DNA of 64,000 nucleotides from contig CAMWNI010000008.1 of assembly GCA_947175545.1 (NCBI GenBank), forward strand, positions 1 to 64,000, read 5' to 3'. Shown in pieces: positions 1 through 8,976 of the stretch. A program made the position numbers and the translations under genes. This DNA comes from an uncultured Porphyromonadaceae bacterium. GTDB taxonomy: Bacteria; Bacteroidota; Bacteroidia; Bacteroidales; Muribaculaceae. The notes beneath the pieces were generated by a model. That model had not been told where the DNA came from and did not search any database. It saw nothing but the letters and a program-made list of their open reading frames with translations. Every line of letters begins with the position of its first letter. The first letter of the stretch is position 1.

Positions 1-137
1 AAATATCTTGGTTCATGTCGTTTTGTGAAACGTAATTTAGATTGCTGTTATCGAATAATTCAATAAAAAAAGCCACTTGCGAGTTTTTTTCTTTTGTTAC
101 TTTGCCGATGTTTTCAAACAAGGCAAATTACTTAATT

Positions 138-353
138 ATGAATGCAGAATTAATTGTATGGATTGTCATTGCGGGTGTATGTGCTATGACTTTCATTTAT
201 CGGCTGGTGGCTTCATTGTTACGGCATCACAGTGGATTACATTTAACGCGAGTCGTAGAAATTGGCAGTGAGGCCGAAGAGTTCTTTGTGCCGGGCGATA
301 TAATTGTCAGGGATAATAAAGGCAATGACAATGACTATGACTATGATGACTGA
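138..353 (+). CDS. small single-pass membrane protein, unknown function
   Basis: A 71-residue reading frame is taken from the ATG at 138. It has one hydrophobic segment at about residues 5-25, a short basic stretch with two histidines, and a very acidic Asn/Asp/Tyr-rich tail. I do not recognise a family. Its last 29 bases overlap the start of the ThrE-type gene that follows, which suggests translational coupling if it is real. An in-frame start further upstream at 42 is possible but would add a non-conserved-looking leader. A near-consensus -7 box (TTACTTTG) lies at 97-104. The membrane segment favours a real protein; the short length and repetitive tail argue for caution. Confidence 0.4.
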   Translation: MNAELIVWIVIAGVCAMTFIYRLVASLLRHHSGLHLTRVVEIGSEAEEFFVPGDIIVRDNKGNDNDYDYDD

Positions 354-1131
354 ATCGGTCTGCTATCCGTCGACAAAGGATGTGTGCATGTTCATTGCCG
401 AATATTCTTTCTGGTTGTTCAGCAGCGGAAGCACTGTAATACGTCTTGAAAAGAATGTGAGACGTATCGCAGAGGCGTTTGGGATGAAAGTAGACTTCTC
501 GATTCTGCCCCATCATATACATATAACGGTGCGAGATAGTGGTAGCCTAAATTCCTACACAACTGTCTCTGAGATAAAAAGCGGTGGTATCAGTTTTAAT
601 ATCAATACAATGTTGAGCCGTCTGAGTTGGGATATATCCGATCGGAAAATCGGTTTTGATGAAGCGAAGGAGCGACTCGGGTGCATTGTCAGGTCAACCG
701 GTTCATTAGATCCATGGCTTCTTATTGCGCTTGTTAGCTTCGCCAACGCCTCATTTTGTCGCCTTTTCGGCGGCGACATAGTCGCCATGGGAGTCGTGTT
801 CATCAGCACGGCAGCCGGCTACCTTATGAAACAGATATTGATGGAACGCAAAGTAGATTTTCGTCTTGTGGTGATTATTTGCTCTTTCATCTCCTCGATA
901 CTGGCATCGGCTGACGGCTTGTTCTCGCTCGGCTGCACTCCAGAATTGGCCTTAGGCACAAGCGTTCTTTATCTTGTTCCCGGAATCCCCTTCATCAATT
1001 CTTTTTGTGACATGCTTGACAAGCATTATATATGCGCATTCGTACGAATGACAGATGCAGTCGTCGTGACAGCCTGCCTTTCGCTCGGTCTGCTTTGCAG
1101 TATGATGATAATGCACAAGGGTATGTTCTAA
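325..1131 (+). CDS. ThrE-type threonine/serine exporter, large (DUF1212) subunit
   Basis: Predicted inner-membrane component of a split ThrE exporter that moves threonine or serine out of the cell. The protein has a soluble N-terminal half (about residues 1-120) followed by several hydrophobic helices. The conserved block PGIPFINSFCDML near residue 230 matches the family's Pro-Gly-x-Pro-x-x-Asn-x-x-x-Asp motif. I chose the ATG at 325, which has an AAAGG stretch just upstream; it opens a run of alternating Met-Thr codons, so 331, 337 and 343 are also possible starts. The small subunit follows 13 bases later, as expected for the two-gene form. Substrate is inferred from family only. Confidence 0.82.
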   Translation: MTMTMTMMTESVCYPSTKDVCMFIAEYSFWLFSSGSTVIRLEKNVRRIAEAFGMKVDFSILPHHIHITVRDSGSLNSYTTVSEIKSGGISFNINTMLSRLSWDISDRKIGFDEAKERLGCIVRSTGSLDPWLLIALVSFANASFCRLFGGDIVAMGVVFISTAAGYLMKQILMERKVDFRLVVIICSFISSILASADGLFSLGCTPELALGTSVLYLVPGIPFINSFCDMLDKHYICAFVRMTDAVVVTACLSLGLLCSMMIMHKGMF

Positions 1132-1144
1132 AATTGTCAGAACC

Positions 1145-1633
1145 ATGTTTGTCGAATTTATACAGGATGCATTGTTTGCCGCAATAGCTGCAATAGGTTT
1201 TTCTGCCATAAGCACACCGCCCAGACAAGCCTATCTTTACTGCGCTCTGATTGCGGCCGCCGGTCATTCATTGCGTTTTCTTGTGATGCAGAACCGCTAT
1301 TTCAGTCTTCACATTGTAATAGCAACCACTTTGGCCGCTCTATTGATTGGAGTGTTGGCTGTAATCCTCTCATCAAAATCAAGAGTGCCGCCTGAGACTT
1401 TTCTTTATCCTTCATTGCTGCCAATGATTCCGGGAATCTACGCTTACAAAACATTCGGAGGCCTGGTCATGTGCATGTATCAGTCAACTGAGGGAGCCTT
1501 CAATCATTTTTTCTACCTCTTTGCAAGTAATGGACTCACGTGTTTTTTCATATTGCTTGGCATGGCTGTAGGAGCCACCTTGCCTATGTTCATGATGAAG
1601 AAAATATCGTTTCAAGCCACACGGGAAAAATAA
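1145..1633 (+). CDS. ThrE-type threonine/serine exporter, small (ThrE_2) subunit
   Basis: A 162-residue membrane protein with about five hydrophobic segments. It contains the family's second conserved block, PSLLPMIPGIYAYK, near residue 95. In many bacteria this domain is fused to the larger DUF1212 part; here it is a separate gene 13 bases downstream, so the two products probably form one transporter. The C-terminus ends in a short basic tail after the last membrane segment. Its length is normal for the stand-alone subunit. Confidence 0.82.
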   Translation: MFVEFIQDALFAAIAAIGFSAISTPPRQAYLYCALIAAAGHSLRFLVMQNRYFSLHIVIATTLAALLIGVLAVILSSKSRVPPETFLYPSLLPMIPGIYAYKTFGGLVMCMYQSTEGAFNHFFYLFASNGLTCFFILLGMAVGATLPMFMMKKISFQATREK

Positions 1634-1699
1634 AAACGGATTGCGTGCGTTAGATATTAAACGGGATTTCTGTTCCACTATCAATTAATAATCAATAAT

Positions 1700-2602
1700 A
1701 TGGAACTTCGACAACTCAGATATTTTGTTAAGTTAGCCGAACTTCTCAGTTTCTCGGAGGCGGCCAAGGCTCTCTGCATAACGCAGAGTACATTGTCGCA
1801 ACAGATAAAGCAGCTTGAGCAGGAGTTCGACACACAGCTTCTGCTGCGTACGAGCCGCAACGTAAACCTAACTGAAGCAGGCGAAGAACTTCTTCCATAT
1901 GCACTCTCGACAATACGGCAGGCAGAACAATGTTTTACCCGTGTCAACGATCTTAAATCGCTGCTGTGTGGTACTCTTAACATAGGGGTGACATATTCTT
2001 TCAGTCCCATCCTCACTGAAGCTCTCGTTACATTCATGAAGAAGTTCCCTAAAGTTAGACTCAACATATTCTATCGTCCGATGGCCGAACTGATGGAGAT
2101 GCTCAGAAACAGGGAAGTGGATTTCGCGCTTGCTTTCAAACCCTCGGTTGCAATGCCGGATGTTGAGTCGCATGTTCTTTTTCAGAGTTATCTTGCTGCA
2201 ATAGCATCCGATTTCCATCCAATCACGGGAATTAAGACCATAAGCCTTCAGGAACTGTCGAAATACGAACTCGCTTTGCCGGCCAAAGGGCTACAGGCTC
2301 GCAACGCATTTGACAAGGTGATAGAGCCAGCCGGAATAGATTTCAAGGTAAGGGTGGAACTCAACGAAGTGAACATTCTGCTGAAACTCATACGCCAGAA
2401 CAGTATGGTGACTGTTTTGTCTGAAGCTACCATTCATAACGAGACCGGAGTCAAGGCAATCCGGCTTGATATTCCGGGCAATGGGATGGAAGGTTGTGTT
2501 CACACTCTCAAGGGGAGTTACCATAAGCGCTCTATGCGGGAATTTGTGAGGCTCCTCAGCGAATCTATGGCCATAAGGGAGCGTCTCAACGCGTGGCTGT
2601 GA
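1700..2602 (+). CDS. LysR-family transcriptional regulator
   Basis: A 300-residue LysR-type regulator. The N-terminal winged helix-turn-helix covers about residues 1-60 and shows the family pattern (MELRQLRYFVKLAE, then SEAAKALCITQSTLSQQIKQ). The remainder, from about residue 90, is a periplasmic-binding-protein-like effector domain starting GTLNIGVTYSF. The gene lies 66 bases after the exporter pair and 204 bases before a BASS-type transporter, both on the same strand, so either could be its target. The effector cannot be read from the sequence. Confidence 0.88.
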   Translation: MELRQLRYFVKLAELLSFSEAAKALCITQSTLSQQIKQLEQEFDTQLLLRTSRNVNLTEAGEELLPYALSTIRQAEQCFTRVNDLKSLLCGTLNIGVTYSFSPILTEALVTFMKKFPKVRLNIFYRPMAELMEMLRNREVDFALAFKPSVAMPDVESHVLFQSYLAAIASDFHPITGIKTISLQELSKYELALPAKGLQARNAFDKVIEPAGIDFKVRVELNEVNILLKLIRQNSMVTVLSEATIHNETGVKAIRLDIPGNGMEGCVHTLKGSYHKRSMREFVRLLSESMAIRERLNAWL

Positions 2603-2764
2603 CGTTCGACGGCAATCGGTCGGAATGATTGCAACACGCGTTATTTATGCAATCCGCAAAATGTTTCACGTTGTTTATAGGGCGTAATTTAATGCTTAAA
2701 ACACTGATATATTGCGAAATAATGCGTAACGTTAAAAAAGTTCACTATGTATTGAAATAATTCG

Positions 2765-2772
2765 TAAATTTG
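2765..2772 (+). promoter_or_regulatory. -7 box upstream of the BASS transporter gene
   Basis: TAAATTTG matches the Bacteroidota -7 consensus TAnnTTTG and lies about 35 bases before the ATG at 2807. No convincing -33 TTTG is seen at the usual spacing, so this is supported by the -7 element and its position only. Confidence 0.5.
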
Positions 2773-2806
2773 CATCCGGTTTTAAAAGAATGCGTGTGTT
2801 TTTATT

Positions 2807-3718
2807 ATGAAGTCATCAGAAATTAGAGCAAGGCTGAAGCCTTGGATATTGCCGATTGCTATGGTTGTAGGTTTCCTTTTTCATGATTCAATGGAGCCTT
2901 TAGCGTGGACGGCTCCATGGTTGATCTTTGCTATGTTACTATTGACGTTTTGCAAGGTGAAGCCGGAAGAATTTCGAATCACACCTTTGTCAAGAATTTT
3001 GATTCCGGTGCAGATTCTTGGTGGTATCAGTCTTTATTTTGTTTTGCACCCTTTAAGTGAGAGTCTCGCTCAAGGCATGTTCATCTGCGTTTTTTGTCCG
3101 ACGGCAACTGCTGCACCTGTAATTGTTGGCTTGCTTGGTGGATCGGTTCCCCGTTTGGCGACGTTTTCAATTCTGAGCAATATGGTTGTAGCGCTTCTCG
3201 CCCCTCCTATATTTACTCTTATTGGCACCGACGGGGTTGAATTTATGCCAACGTTCCTGACGATTGCCGCTAAGGTGATTCCTCTGATTGTCGGTCCGCT
3301 CGTACTGGCGTTTGTGTTGCTAAGATGTGTACCGAAAGTACATCATCAGTTGGCAAATCGTGCCAGTCTGTCGTTTTACATGTGGGCGTTTTCTCTGATA
3401 ATCGTGGTTGGGCGCGCGGTCAGTTTCGTTATGCGCGAGCCAGCGCGTGTTATACCTCTGATGGTTGCGCTTGGAATTGGGGCCGGGGTTGTCTGTGTAC
3501 TGCAGTTTTTTATCGGACGTCAGATTGGTGGTCAGTGGGGCGATAAAATTGCCGGGGCGCAAGGGCTGGCACAGAAAAACACTGTGCTTGCAATCTGGAT
3601 GGCTATGACATTTATGAATCCGATATGCTCCGTTGCTCCCGCTGCCTATATTCTATGGCAAAACACGATTAATTCAGTCCAATTGTATCTCCACGATAAG
3701 AATCTGAAACGTAATTGA
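2807..3718 (+). CDS. BASS-family (bile acid:sodium symporter-like) transporter
   Basis: A 303-residue integral membrane protein with about nine or ten hydrophobic segments. The motifs CPTATAAPVI near residue 104 and AQKNTVLAIWMA near residue 255 match the two crossover regions of the bile acid:sodium symporter superfamily. Known members carry organic anions or small metabolites with sodium; the substrate here is not readable. The final 50 bases overlap tail-to-tail with the convergent beta-lactamase gene, so the two 3' ends would form antisense transcripts. Regulation by the LysR gene just upstream is possible but inferred. Confidence 0.75.
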   Translation: MKSSEIRARLKPWILPIAMVVGFLFHDSMEPLAWTAPWLIFAMLLLTFCKVKPEEFRITPLSRILIPVQILGGISLYFVLHPLSESLAQGMFICVFCPTATAAPVIVGLLGGSVPRLATFSILSNMVVALLAPPIFTLIGTDGVEFMPTFLTIAAKVIPLIVGPLVLAFVLLRCVPKVHHQLANRASLSFYMWAFSLIIVVGRAVSFVMREPARVIPLMVALGIGAGVVCVLQFFIGRQIGGQWGDKIAGAQGLAQKNTVLAIWMAMTFMNPICSVAPAAYILWQNTINSVQLYLHDKNLKRN

Positions 3719-4586
3719 ATACAATTTCAGATATTTCGGCAATCATCTGTGACGTCGTTTCCATATCGGAAGCAGAATCGGAAATGAATACGGCAATTGC
3801 ATAGCGGAAATTATTGGTCTGATTGACATATCCAACATCATTGATGGCGATGATTCGCCCTTCAGAGTTGACATCACCAGTCCCGGTTTTGTGTCCGAAG
3901 ATAACATTTGCCGATGTCAGAGGTCTGGCAAGACGGTCAGTTCCTGTCCGGCAATTTTCCATAAGCTCGGCAATTTGTTCATATAGGGGCGACTCTTGTC
4001 TGAGGTCTGAATTAAAGAGGTCAATGAGGCGGGCCATCTCGATTGGACTTGCACTGTTGGCATAGCATAAAGATGTGTCCAGATGCATTTCGTCCTCGGT
4101 CGATAAAATGTGTATGTCCGTAAATCCAAGTGTGTGCATCAGGCTGTCAGCAACAGCTGGAGAACCAATCAACCGGAAAAGTATGTCGCAAGCGTTGTTG
4201 TCACTTTGCTGCAAAGTGTACGCCAGGAGTTCGGCAATTGGCAGACGCAGATTACGGACTCCGTAATTATCTCGCATGGGACTCCAGGTTGCCAATTTGA
4301 TTTCATCCGCATTGATATTGACTGAGTCAGTAAAAGACAATTGGTGTCGTTTGCAAAAATCGGCAATAGCCAATGACTGTGGAAATTTATAGACGCTCAA
4401 CATCGGGAAGTCCTCGTAACCATTGACCATAATTGTGTCTGTACCGTTTATGATTACGGCAATCCCAATCCGGGCGTCTTTGTCAGCGGCAAAATGCTCA
4501 AGTTCTTCTCTGAGAACGGCATTAGGGTCACGACGCTGGCATCCACTCAGCATAACAACCATTATTAATAGTAAAAAAAGTCTCAT
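3669..4586 (-). CDS. class A beta-lactamase lipoprotein (subclass A2, CepA/CfxA/PER-like)
   Basis: A 305-residue serine beta-lactamase with all hallmark motifs: S64-V-Y-K67 (nucleophile and general base), S128-D-N130, an omega-loop E164-x-x-M-H, and K233-T-G235. The WSPMRD block near residue 101 and His in place of Asn in the omega loop are typical of the Bacteroidota A2 group. The N-terminus carries a lipobox (MLSGC, Cys16), so the enzyme is probably membrane-anchored. Activity against cephalosporins is expected from the subclass but not proven by sequence. It is divergent from the Septu-like operon and overlaps the BASS gene at its 3' end. Confidence 0.9.
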   Translation of the reverse strand: MRLFLLLIMVVMLSGCQRRDPNAVLREELEHFAADKDARIGIAVIINGTDTIMVNGYEDFPMLSVYKFPQSLAIADFCKRHQLSFTDSVNINADEIKLATWSPMRDNYGVRNLRLPIAELLAYTLQQSDNNACDILFRLIGSPAVADSLMHTLGFTDIHILSTEDEMHLDTSLCYANSASPIEMARLIDLFNSDLRQESPLYEQIAELMENCRTGTDRLARPLTSANVIFGHKTGTGDVNSEGRIIAINDVGYVNQTNNFRYAIAVFISDSASDMETTSQMIAEISEIVFNYVSDSYRGDTIGLN

Positions 4587-4618
4587 TTTTGTTCAAAGAT
4601 CGTCAATAACGTGTCGCT

Positions 4619-4658
4619 TACCTTTGCTGTGTTAATATAGATTGGCACAGCAAAGGTA
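4619..4658. promoter_or_regulatory. 13-bp perfect inverted repeat between bla and the Septu-like operon
   Basis: TACCTTTGCTGTG at 4619-4631 is repeated in inverted orientation at 4646-4658, separated by 14 bases. Each arm carries a TACCTTTG sequence that matches the -7 promoter consensus, one facing each way. The minus-strand copy is placed to drive the beta-lactamase. The element could be a regulator site covering that promoter, or a hairpin; on the plus strand it is followed by a run of six T, so a terminator for antisense transcription is also possible. Confidence 0.6.
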
Positions 4659-4701
4659 TAATTTTTTCACATATTATGCAATGTTAGTGTTTGAAAATTG
4701 G

Positions 4702-4709
4702 TAACTTTG
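4702..4709 (+). promoter_or_regulatory. -7 box for the Septu-like operon
   Basis: TAACTTTG is an exact match to TAnnTTTG, 26 bases upstream of the ATG at 4736. No well-spaced TTTG is visible for the -33 element, so the promoter may be weak or need an activator. Confidence 0.55.
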
Positions 4710-4735
4710 CTGGGTTAATTGTGAATTATAAGAGT

Positions 4736-7075
4736 ATGAATGAATTTGGGTTGATGCCGGTCGCGGTTCGGGTTTTGCCTGGGTGCGTTGAATGCGTGAG
4801 AAAATGCTTGCGTGAGGGTTTATTTTACTATCTTAACAACGATTATGAGATTAGCCAGGATGGAAAGTCAATTATTCGTAGAAGACGACAAATTGAACCG
4901 GTAGATTCCTATTTTTTCAGAACAGACAATGACACTTCATTGAGTGTCAATCTGTCTGCCATTGTTGGAATGAATGGTGATGGCAAAAGTTCTTTAGTCG
5001 AGCTGATTGTGCGACTGTTGAATAACTATGCCTTGAAGTCGGAAAGGCATCCGGAGTTGACATTGATAAAGGCCGAAGGAGTTCGGGCAGAGTTTTACTA
5101 TAAGTTAAACGGCCATTTTTATTGTCTGATAGAAGATGAAGAGGGAATTAGAATCTTGCGTTATGATGACATTGGTGAAGGTGAGTTCATAAGCGACACT
5201 CCGCTGGATAAATCAGAGGTGAATGATGAATTCTTTTTTACGCTCGTATCGAACTACTCTCATTATGCATACAATACGCAAGAAGTTGATAACTATGACA
5301 AGATGTTGCGCGATGATGAGCATTGGCTGCACTATGTTTTCCATAAGAATGACGGTTATCAGACCCCACTGAGTTTACATCCTTTTAGAGACAAAGGCAA
5401 TATTGATATCAACCGTGAGCGTGAACTGTCGAAGCAACGAGTTCTGATGACTTTTATTCAGGCCTCGTTGAAAAATGACTCCGAATCAACCATGGATTTT
5501 AATGGAAAATCGGCGGTTGAACTCAAATTGACTGATCGTAACAGTTCTAAATTGCAGCAGATTTCTTTAAGGAAATACTTCAAAGAGCATAAGGGCGAAA
5601 GTCTTCTACAAGAAGACATAGAAAATATCAAACGTATTGCTTCTGTATTCGGCTATTTTTCGGATAGCGATTTGCAATTTTTTGTATCAGCCGTTAAAAC
5701 TCTTGAGGATATATATAATCGCTATTTTTATTCGATTGCCGACCGAAAGATATATCGTTTGGCTCTGGGTTGGATTGAACAGAATGGGTTACTTGAGCGT
5801 AACAGTGACATATCTGAATTGATTGAAAATATAGATCGAATAAAACATAACTTTGAAGATTCTGAATTTGACGTTCGTATTGAGAGGTTACAGCAGAAGT
5901 TTAGAGAATTTTCAAAACTCTCTTTGCTGCAAATACAGCGTGTGAAGTTGATTAGAGATATTTGCGTTTTTTGGAAAAAAGTAGGACTGCGCTTACCTAA
6001 TCACGAGGTTATCAGATTCGGACTCCCACAATCGAAGATATTTGTTCCGTTTGATAGTCTGACAATTGAAGAACGGTGTAAACATTACCTTCTTTATAAG
6101 ACACTTGCTGTATTCGAAACATATTCGTCATATACGATTGATATGCAAAAAGAATACTATATGTTTTTTGCAAAGTCTGAACGTTTAATGTATCTTAATA
6201 ATGCTTTTGGGAAACTGGCAGAAGACTGGCGTCTTAAATCACACATTACACTAAAACTGCGACAAACTTATAATTATATAAAACCTGGGAGATGGAACAC
6301 AAGTTTGATTTATGGACATGAACATAAATCAAATCTTGTGTTAGGTAAACTGTCTGAGGATATTCGATCTGCAATGACCCACTTGGATAATATGCCGCCG
6401 GCAATTTTCTATTGGGATATTCTTTTTTCAGAGGATGGAAAGAGCGAACTGGTGCCGCTTGAGAGTTTCAGTTCGGGCGAAAAACAGAAGCTTTTTTGTC
6501 TGGCAGCCATCGTATATCATCTTCAAAACATAAGTTCAATCGGCAGTGAGTCTTACCGGTACAATGCCGTTAATCTCATTTTGGAGGAGGTTGAACTATA
6601 TTTCCACCCGGAATGGCAACGTTCGTTTATCAACGACTTGCTCAATCTCATTTACCAGGCGAATATCCCGAAAATCAAGAGTGTCAATCTGACTTTTGTA
6701 ACTCATTCTCCTTACATTCTCTCTGATATTCCTAAGACCAATGTCCTATTTATGAAAAACGGACTGCCTGATTATTCGATGCAGGAGAACACCTTTGGCG
6801 CGAATATCAATAGTCTGCTGAAGAATGGGTTTTTCCTGCCGGCTATCCCTATGGGAGAGTTTGCCAACAAAAAGATTCAGCATCTGTTCGCAATTCTCCA
6901 TTCCGGAGATTTTGACTCAGAAGAGCTTCCACGGATTTATTCTGAAATAATGACTGTTGGCGAACCTTTGATTAGACAGCAATTGCTGATGTTGTATAAC
7001 CCGTATCGCGCACTGAGTATGGACGACATATCGGCCAAGGCAATTCTGAACTTTCTGAAAAACAATCAGCTATGA
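4736..7075 (+). CDS. AAA/SMC-like ATPase of a Septu-type (PtuA-like) defence pair
   Basis: A 779-residue ABC/SMC-type ATPase without membrane segments. Walker A is GMNGDGKSS at residues 78-86. The long middle part (about 130-560) is helical and AT-rich in codon use. The signature loop FSSGEKQKLF is near 577, an unusual Walker B-like ILEEVELYFHP (Glu where Asp is normal) near 614, and the H-loop THSPY near 655. This is the architecture of PtuA and related overcoming-lysogenization-defect-like ATPases. I start at the ATG at 4736; a TTG 45 bases upstream lies before the promoter box. The next gene overlaps by ATGA and encodes an HNH nuclease, the PtuA-PtuB arrangement. Function in phage defence is inferred from the pairing. 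Confidence 0.8.
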   Translation: MNEFGLMPVAVRVLPGCVECVRKCLREGLFYYLNNDYEISQDGKSIIRRRRQIEPVDSYFFRTDNDTSLSVNLSAIVGMNGDGKSSLVELIVRLLNNYALKSERHPELTLIKAEGVRAEFYYKLNGHFYCLIEDEEGIRILRYDDIGEGEFISDTPLDKSEVNDEFFFTLVSNYSHYAYNTQEVDNYDKMLRDDEHWLHYVFHKNDGYQTPLSLHPFRDKGNIDINRERELSKQRVLMTFIQASLKNDSESTMDFNGKSAVELKLTDRNSSKLQQISLRKYFKEHKGESLLQEDIENIKRIASVFGYFSDSDLQFFVSAVKTLEDIYNRYFYSIADRKIYRLALGWIEQNGLLERNSDISELIENIDRIKHNFEDSEFDVRIERLQQKFREFSKLSLLQIQRVKLIRDICVFWKKVGLRLPNHEVIRFGLPQSKIFVPFDSLTIEERCKHYLLYKTLAVFETYSSYTIDMQKEYYMFFAKSERLMYLNNAFGKLAEDWRLKSHITLKLRQTYNYIKPGRWNTSLIYGHEHKSNLVLGKLSEDIRSAMTHLDNMPPAIFYWDILFSEDGKSELVPLESFSSGEKQKLFCLAAIVYHLQNISSIGSESYRYNAVNLILEEVELYFHPEWQRSFINDLLNLIYQANIPKIKSVNLTFVTHSPYILSDIPKTNVLFMKNGLPDYSMQENTFGANINSLLKNGFFLPAIPMGEFANKKIQHLFAILHSGDFDSEELPRIYSEIMTVGEPLIRQQLLMLYNPYRALSMDDISAKAILNFLKNNQL

Positions 7076-8088
7076 TAAAAATTACGGCTTCCGACAGAGT
7101 TGATGCTATTGCGCAAGAATGGGCTGCCACGCTTCATGTTTTTCTGACAGAAAAGTTGGTCGGGAATAACCGTGTGTATGTTATTCTGCCCGGTAAAAGC
7201 CGACTCTATTTCCCGTCAAGGTGGAGAAAGTATCTGTATGATTTCAATCTTTGTTGCCCTTCTAAGGTTTCAAGGCAGCAGCGCCGAGTGGCTGTGAGAC
7301 TCTTGCTTGATGTCTTCTCATCAAAGGCAAATTTGATTGGTCGGAAGGCTGAAGTAAATCGTCTGAAGACCGTTTGTGAACAGTTGAAGATAAATTCTCC
7401 TGTCGTTTTTGATCAAATCAAGAATTTATGTGTTCGTATTTATGAGGATTTTACTCTAAAGAACGCATATGCATTTCTATCTAAGTTGAATATACGGACG
7501 TGTCCTTATTGTAATCGTCACTATACGTTTACAATAGAGAAAGACCAGAAAGGCGATTTCTGCTCCAGAGCCGAGTTTGACCATTTTTTAGATAAAAGTG
7601 ACTATCCATTGCTGGCCGTTTCGTTTTATAATCTCGTTCCGTCATGTCATGAGTGCAATCATGGAAAGGGTGTGAAAGACGTAAAGGTCAATCCATATGA
7701 AGCAGGTTTTTCATCCCGGTTTCAGTTACAGGATCCTCGCTCCGGAAAGAAGTTAAATGCCAACGAGATGCTGGGACTAAAAACCATTGGTGATTTCAAT
7801 ATAGGTTTTGAAAACCCGTCCGCTGAAGAGCAAAAAAACATTGAAACTCTTGGACTAATACAGCTCTACAACGAACATCGTGACTATGCTCTGGAGATGA
7901 TTGAAAAATATACGGCTTACGATTACGCAACACAGCGCGGTCTTGTCGATGCGTTCCAGGGACTTTTCCATTCGCAGTCTCAAATCGACGATTTTATCTG
8001 GGGACAATATATGCACACTGCCGCCAACCAGAATCGTCCCTTGTCAAAGTTGACTGCGGATATTCTTCATATTTTGCGCAAACGCTAA
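7072..8088 (+). CDS. HNH endonuclease of the Septu-type (PtuB-like) pair
   Basis: A 338-residue protein with a zinc-finger HNH nuclease core. The cysteines CPYC at 144-147 and CHEC at 192-195 would hold zinc. Asp170-His171 (the first HNH position), Asn187 and the following Asn196-His197 fit the catalytic pattern. The core line DHFLDKSDYPLLAVSFYNL is typical of PtuB-like nucleases. The N-terminal 140 residues have no recognised domain. Translation is coupled to the ATPase by a 4-base ATGA overlap. Known Septu systems form an ATPase-nuclease complex that cleaves nucleic acid during phage infection; that this one does so is inference. Confidence 0.8.
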   Translation: MIKITASDRVDAIAQEWAATLHVFLTEKLVGNNRVYVILPGKSRLYFPSRWRKYLYDFNLCCPSKVSRQQRRVAVRLLLDVFSSKANLIGRKAEVNRLKTVCEQLKINSPVVFDQIKNLCVRIYEDFTLKNAYAFLSKLNIRTCPYCNRHYTFTIEKDQKGDFCSRAEFDHFLDKSDYPLLAVSFYNLVPSCHECNHGKGVKDVKVNPYEAGFSSRFQLQDPRSGKKLNANEMLGLKTIGDFNIGFENPSAEEQKNIETLGLIQLYNEHRDYALEMIEKYTAYDYATQRGLVDAFQGLFHSQSQIDDFIWGQYMHTAANQNRPLSKLTADILHILRKR

Positions 8089-8091
8089 TCG

Positions 8092-8976
8092 TCAGTCTAT
8101 AAGGTCCGTTGGCAGTTCAGGCATTGCTCCTTTCTGTGTGCAGACAAAAGCTGAGGTTTTTACGGCGATAGAATGTGCCTCTCCGATCAGTGAGCCTTTT
8201 ACTATGGCCGCAATGAACGCCGCTGTAAACGAATCGCCGGCACCGACGGTGTCAGCAATTTCAACTGTAGGTGTGGGCTGATAAGACATTTCGTCACTCG
8301 AAAAGACATAGCTTCCGCTGGTTCCACACGTTAGAATCAACATTTTCAGCCCATAACGTTCAATCAGTTCTTGGCATGCTTCCTCCGGTGACGTCGAATT
8401 GATATGCAGCAACGGACAGATAACATCCAGCTCTTCGTTATTAAGTTTCAGTATATTGCATCGCTGCATCGAAGACTCTATGGTTTCGGTGTCATAGAAA
8501 CTCTGACGCAGGTTAATGTCGAACACTATGATGGAGTCTTCATTTCGTGCAACCTCGTCCAGAAACGCAGTGATTGTCTGGCGGGAAAGGGATGTGCGTT
8601 GCGCAAGTGAACCGAAGCAGACAACTTTGGTCCGCGAGGCAATCGCTTTCATATTCGGGGATAACGGAATATAATCCCAGGCGACATTCTCCTTTATTGC
8701 ATATTGCGGAATGCCATTCGGGTCCAATTCAATTTCGACGGTTCCGGTCGGATAGGGTAGTATTGCGATTTCGCGTCCAATGTTTCTTGCCGACAGCAGA
8801 TTGAGAATCTCTTGACCTGCATCATCATTACCGACGGCGCTGACAACAACACCCTCAAGTCCGAACTGAGTGGCATGGTACGCGAAGTTAGCCGGAGCTC
8901 CGCCGAGTTTCTTGCCCTCGGGAAGAATGTCCCAAAGAATTTCACCAATCCCAACTGCTATCTGTTTATTAATCAT
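8092..8976 (-). CDS. PfkB-family carbohydrate kinase, probable fructokinase
   Basis: A 294-residue cytoplasmic sugar kinase of the ribokinase/PfkB family. The N-terminal GEILWDILPEGKKLGGAPAN block contains the first PfkB signature, and the C-terminal DTVGAGDSFTAAF contains the catalytic Asp (second signature). The pattern GEILWD plus GGAPANFA fits bacterial fructokinases that phosphorylate fructose with ATP; other hexoses or nucleosides cannot be excluded. It converges on the Septu-like operon with a 3-base gap. An exact -7 box (TACATTTG) lies on this strand about 130 bases upstream. Confidence 0.83.
   Translation of the reverse strand: MINKQIAVGIGEILWDILPEGKKLGGAPANFAYHATQFGLEGVVVSAVGNDDAGQEILNLLSARNIGREIAILPYPTGTVEIELDPNGIPQYAIKENVAWDYIPLSPNMKAIASRTKVVCFGSLAQRTSLSRQTITAFLDEVARNEDSIIVFDINLRQSFYDTETIESSMQRCNILKLNNEELDVICPLLHINSTSPEEACQELIERYGLKMLILTCGTSGSYVFSSDEMSYQPTPTVEIADTVGAGDSFTAAFIAAIVKGSLIGEAHSIAVKTSAFVCTQKGAMPELPTDLID

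Noticed and set aside
4736..8088. Reading the ATPase + HNH pair as a retron (PtuAB effector genes occur in one retron type)
   Set aside because: No reverse transcriptase gene or msr/msd-like repeat is seen next to the pair, so a plain Septu-like system is the simpler reading.
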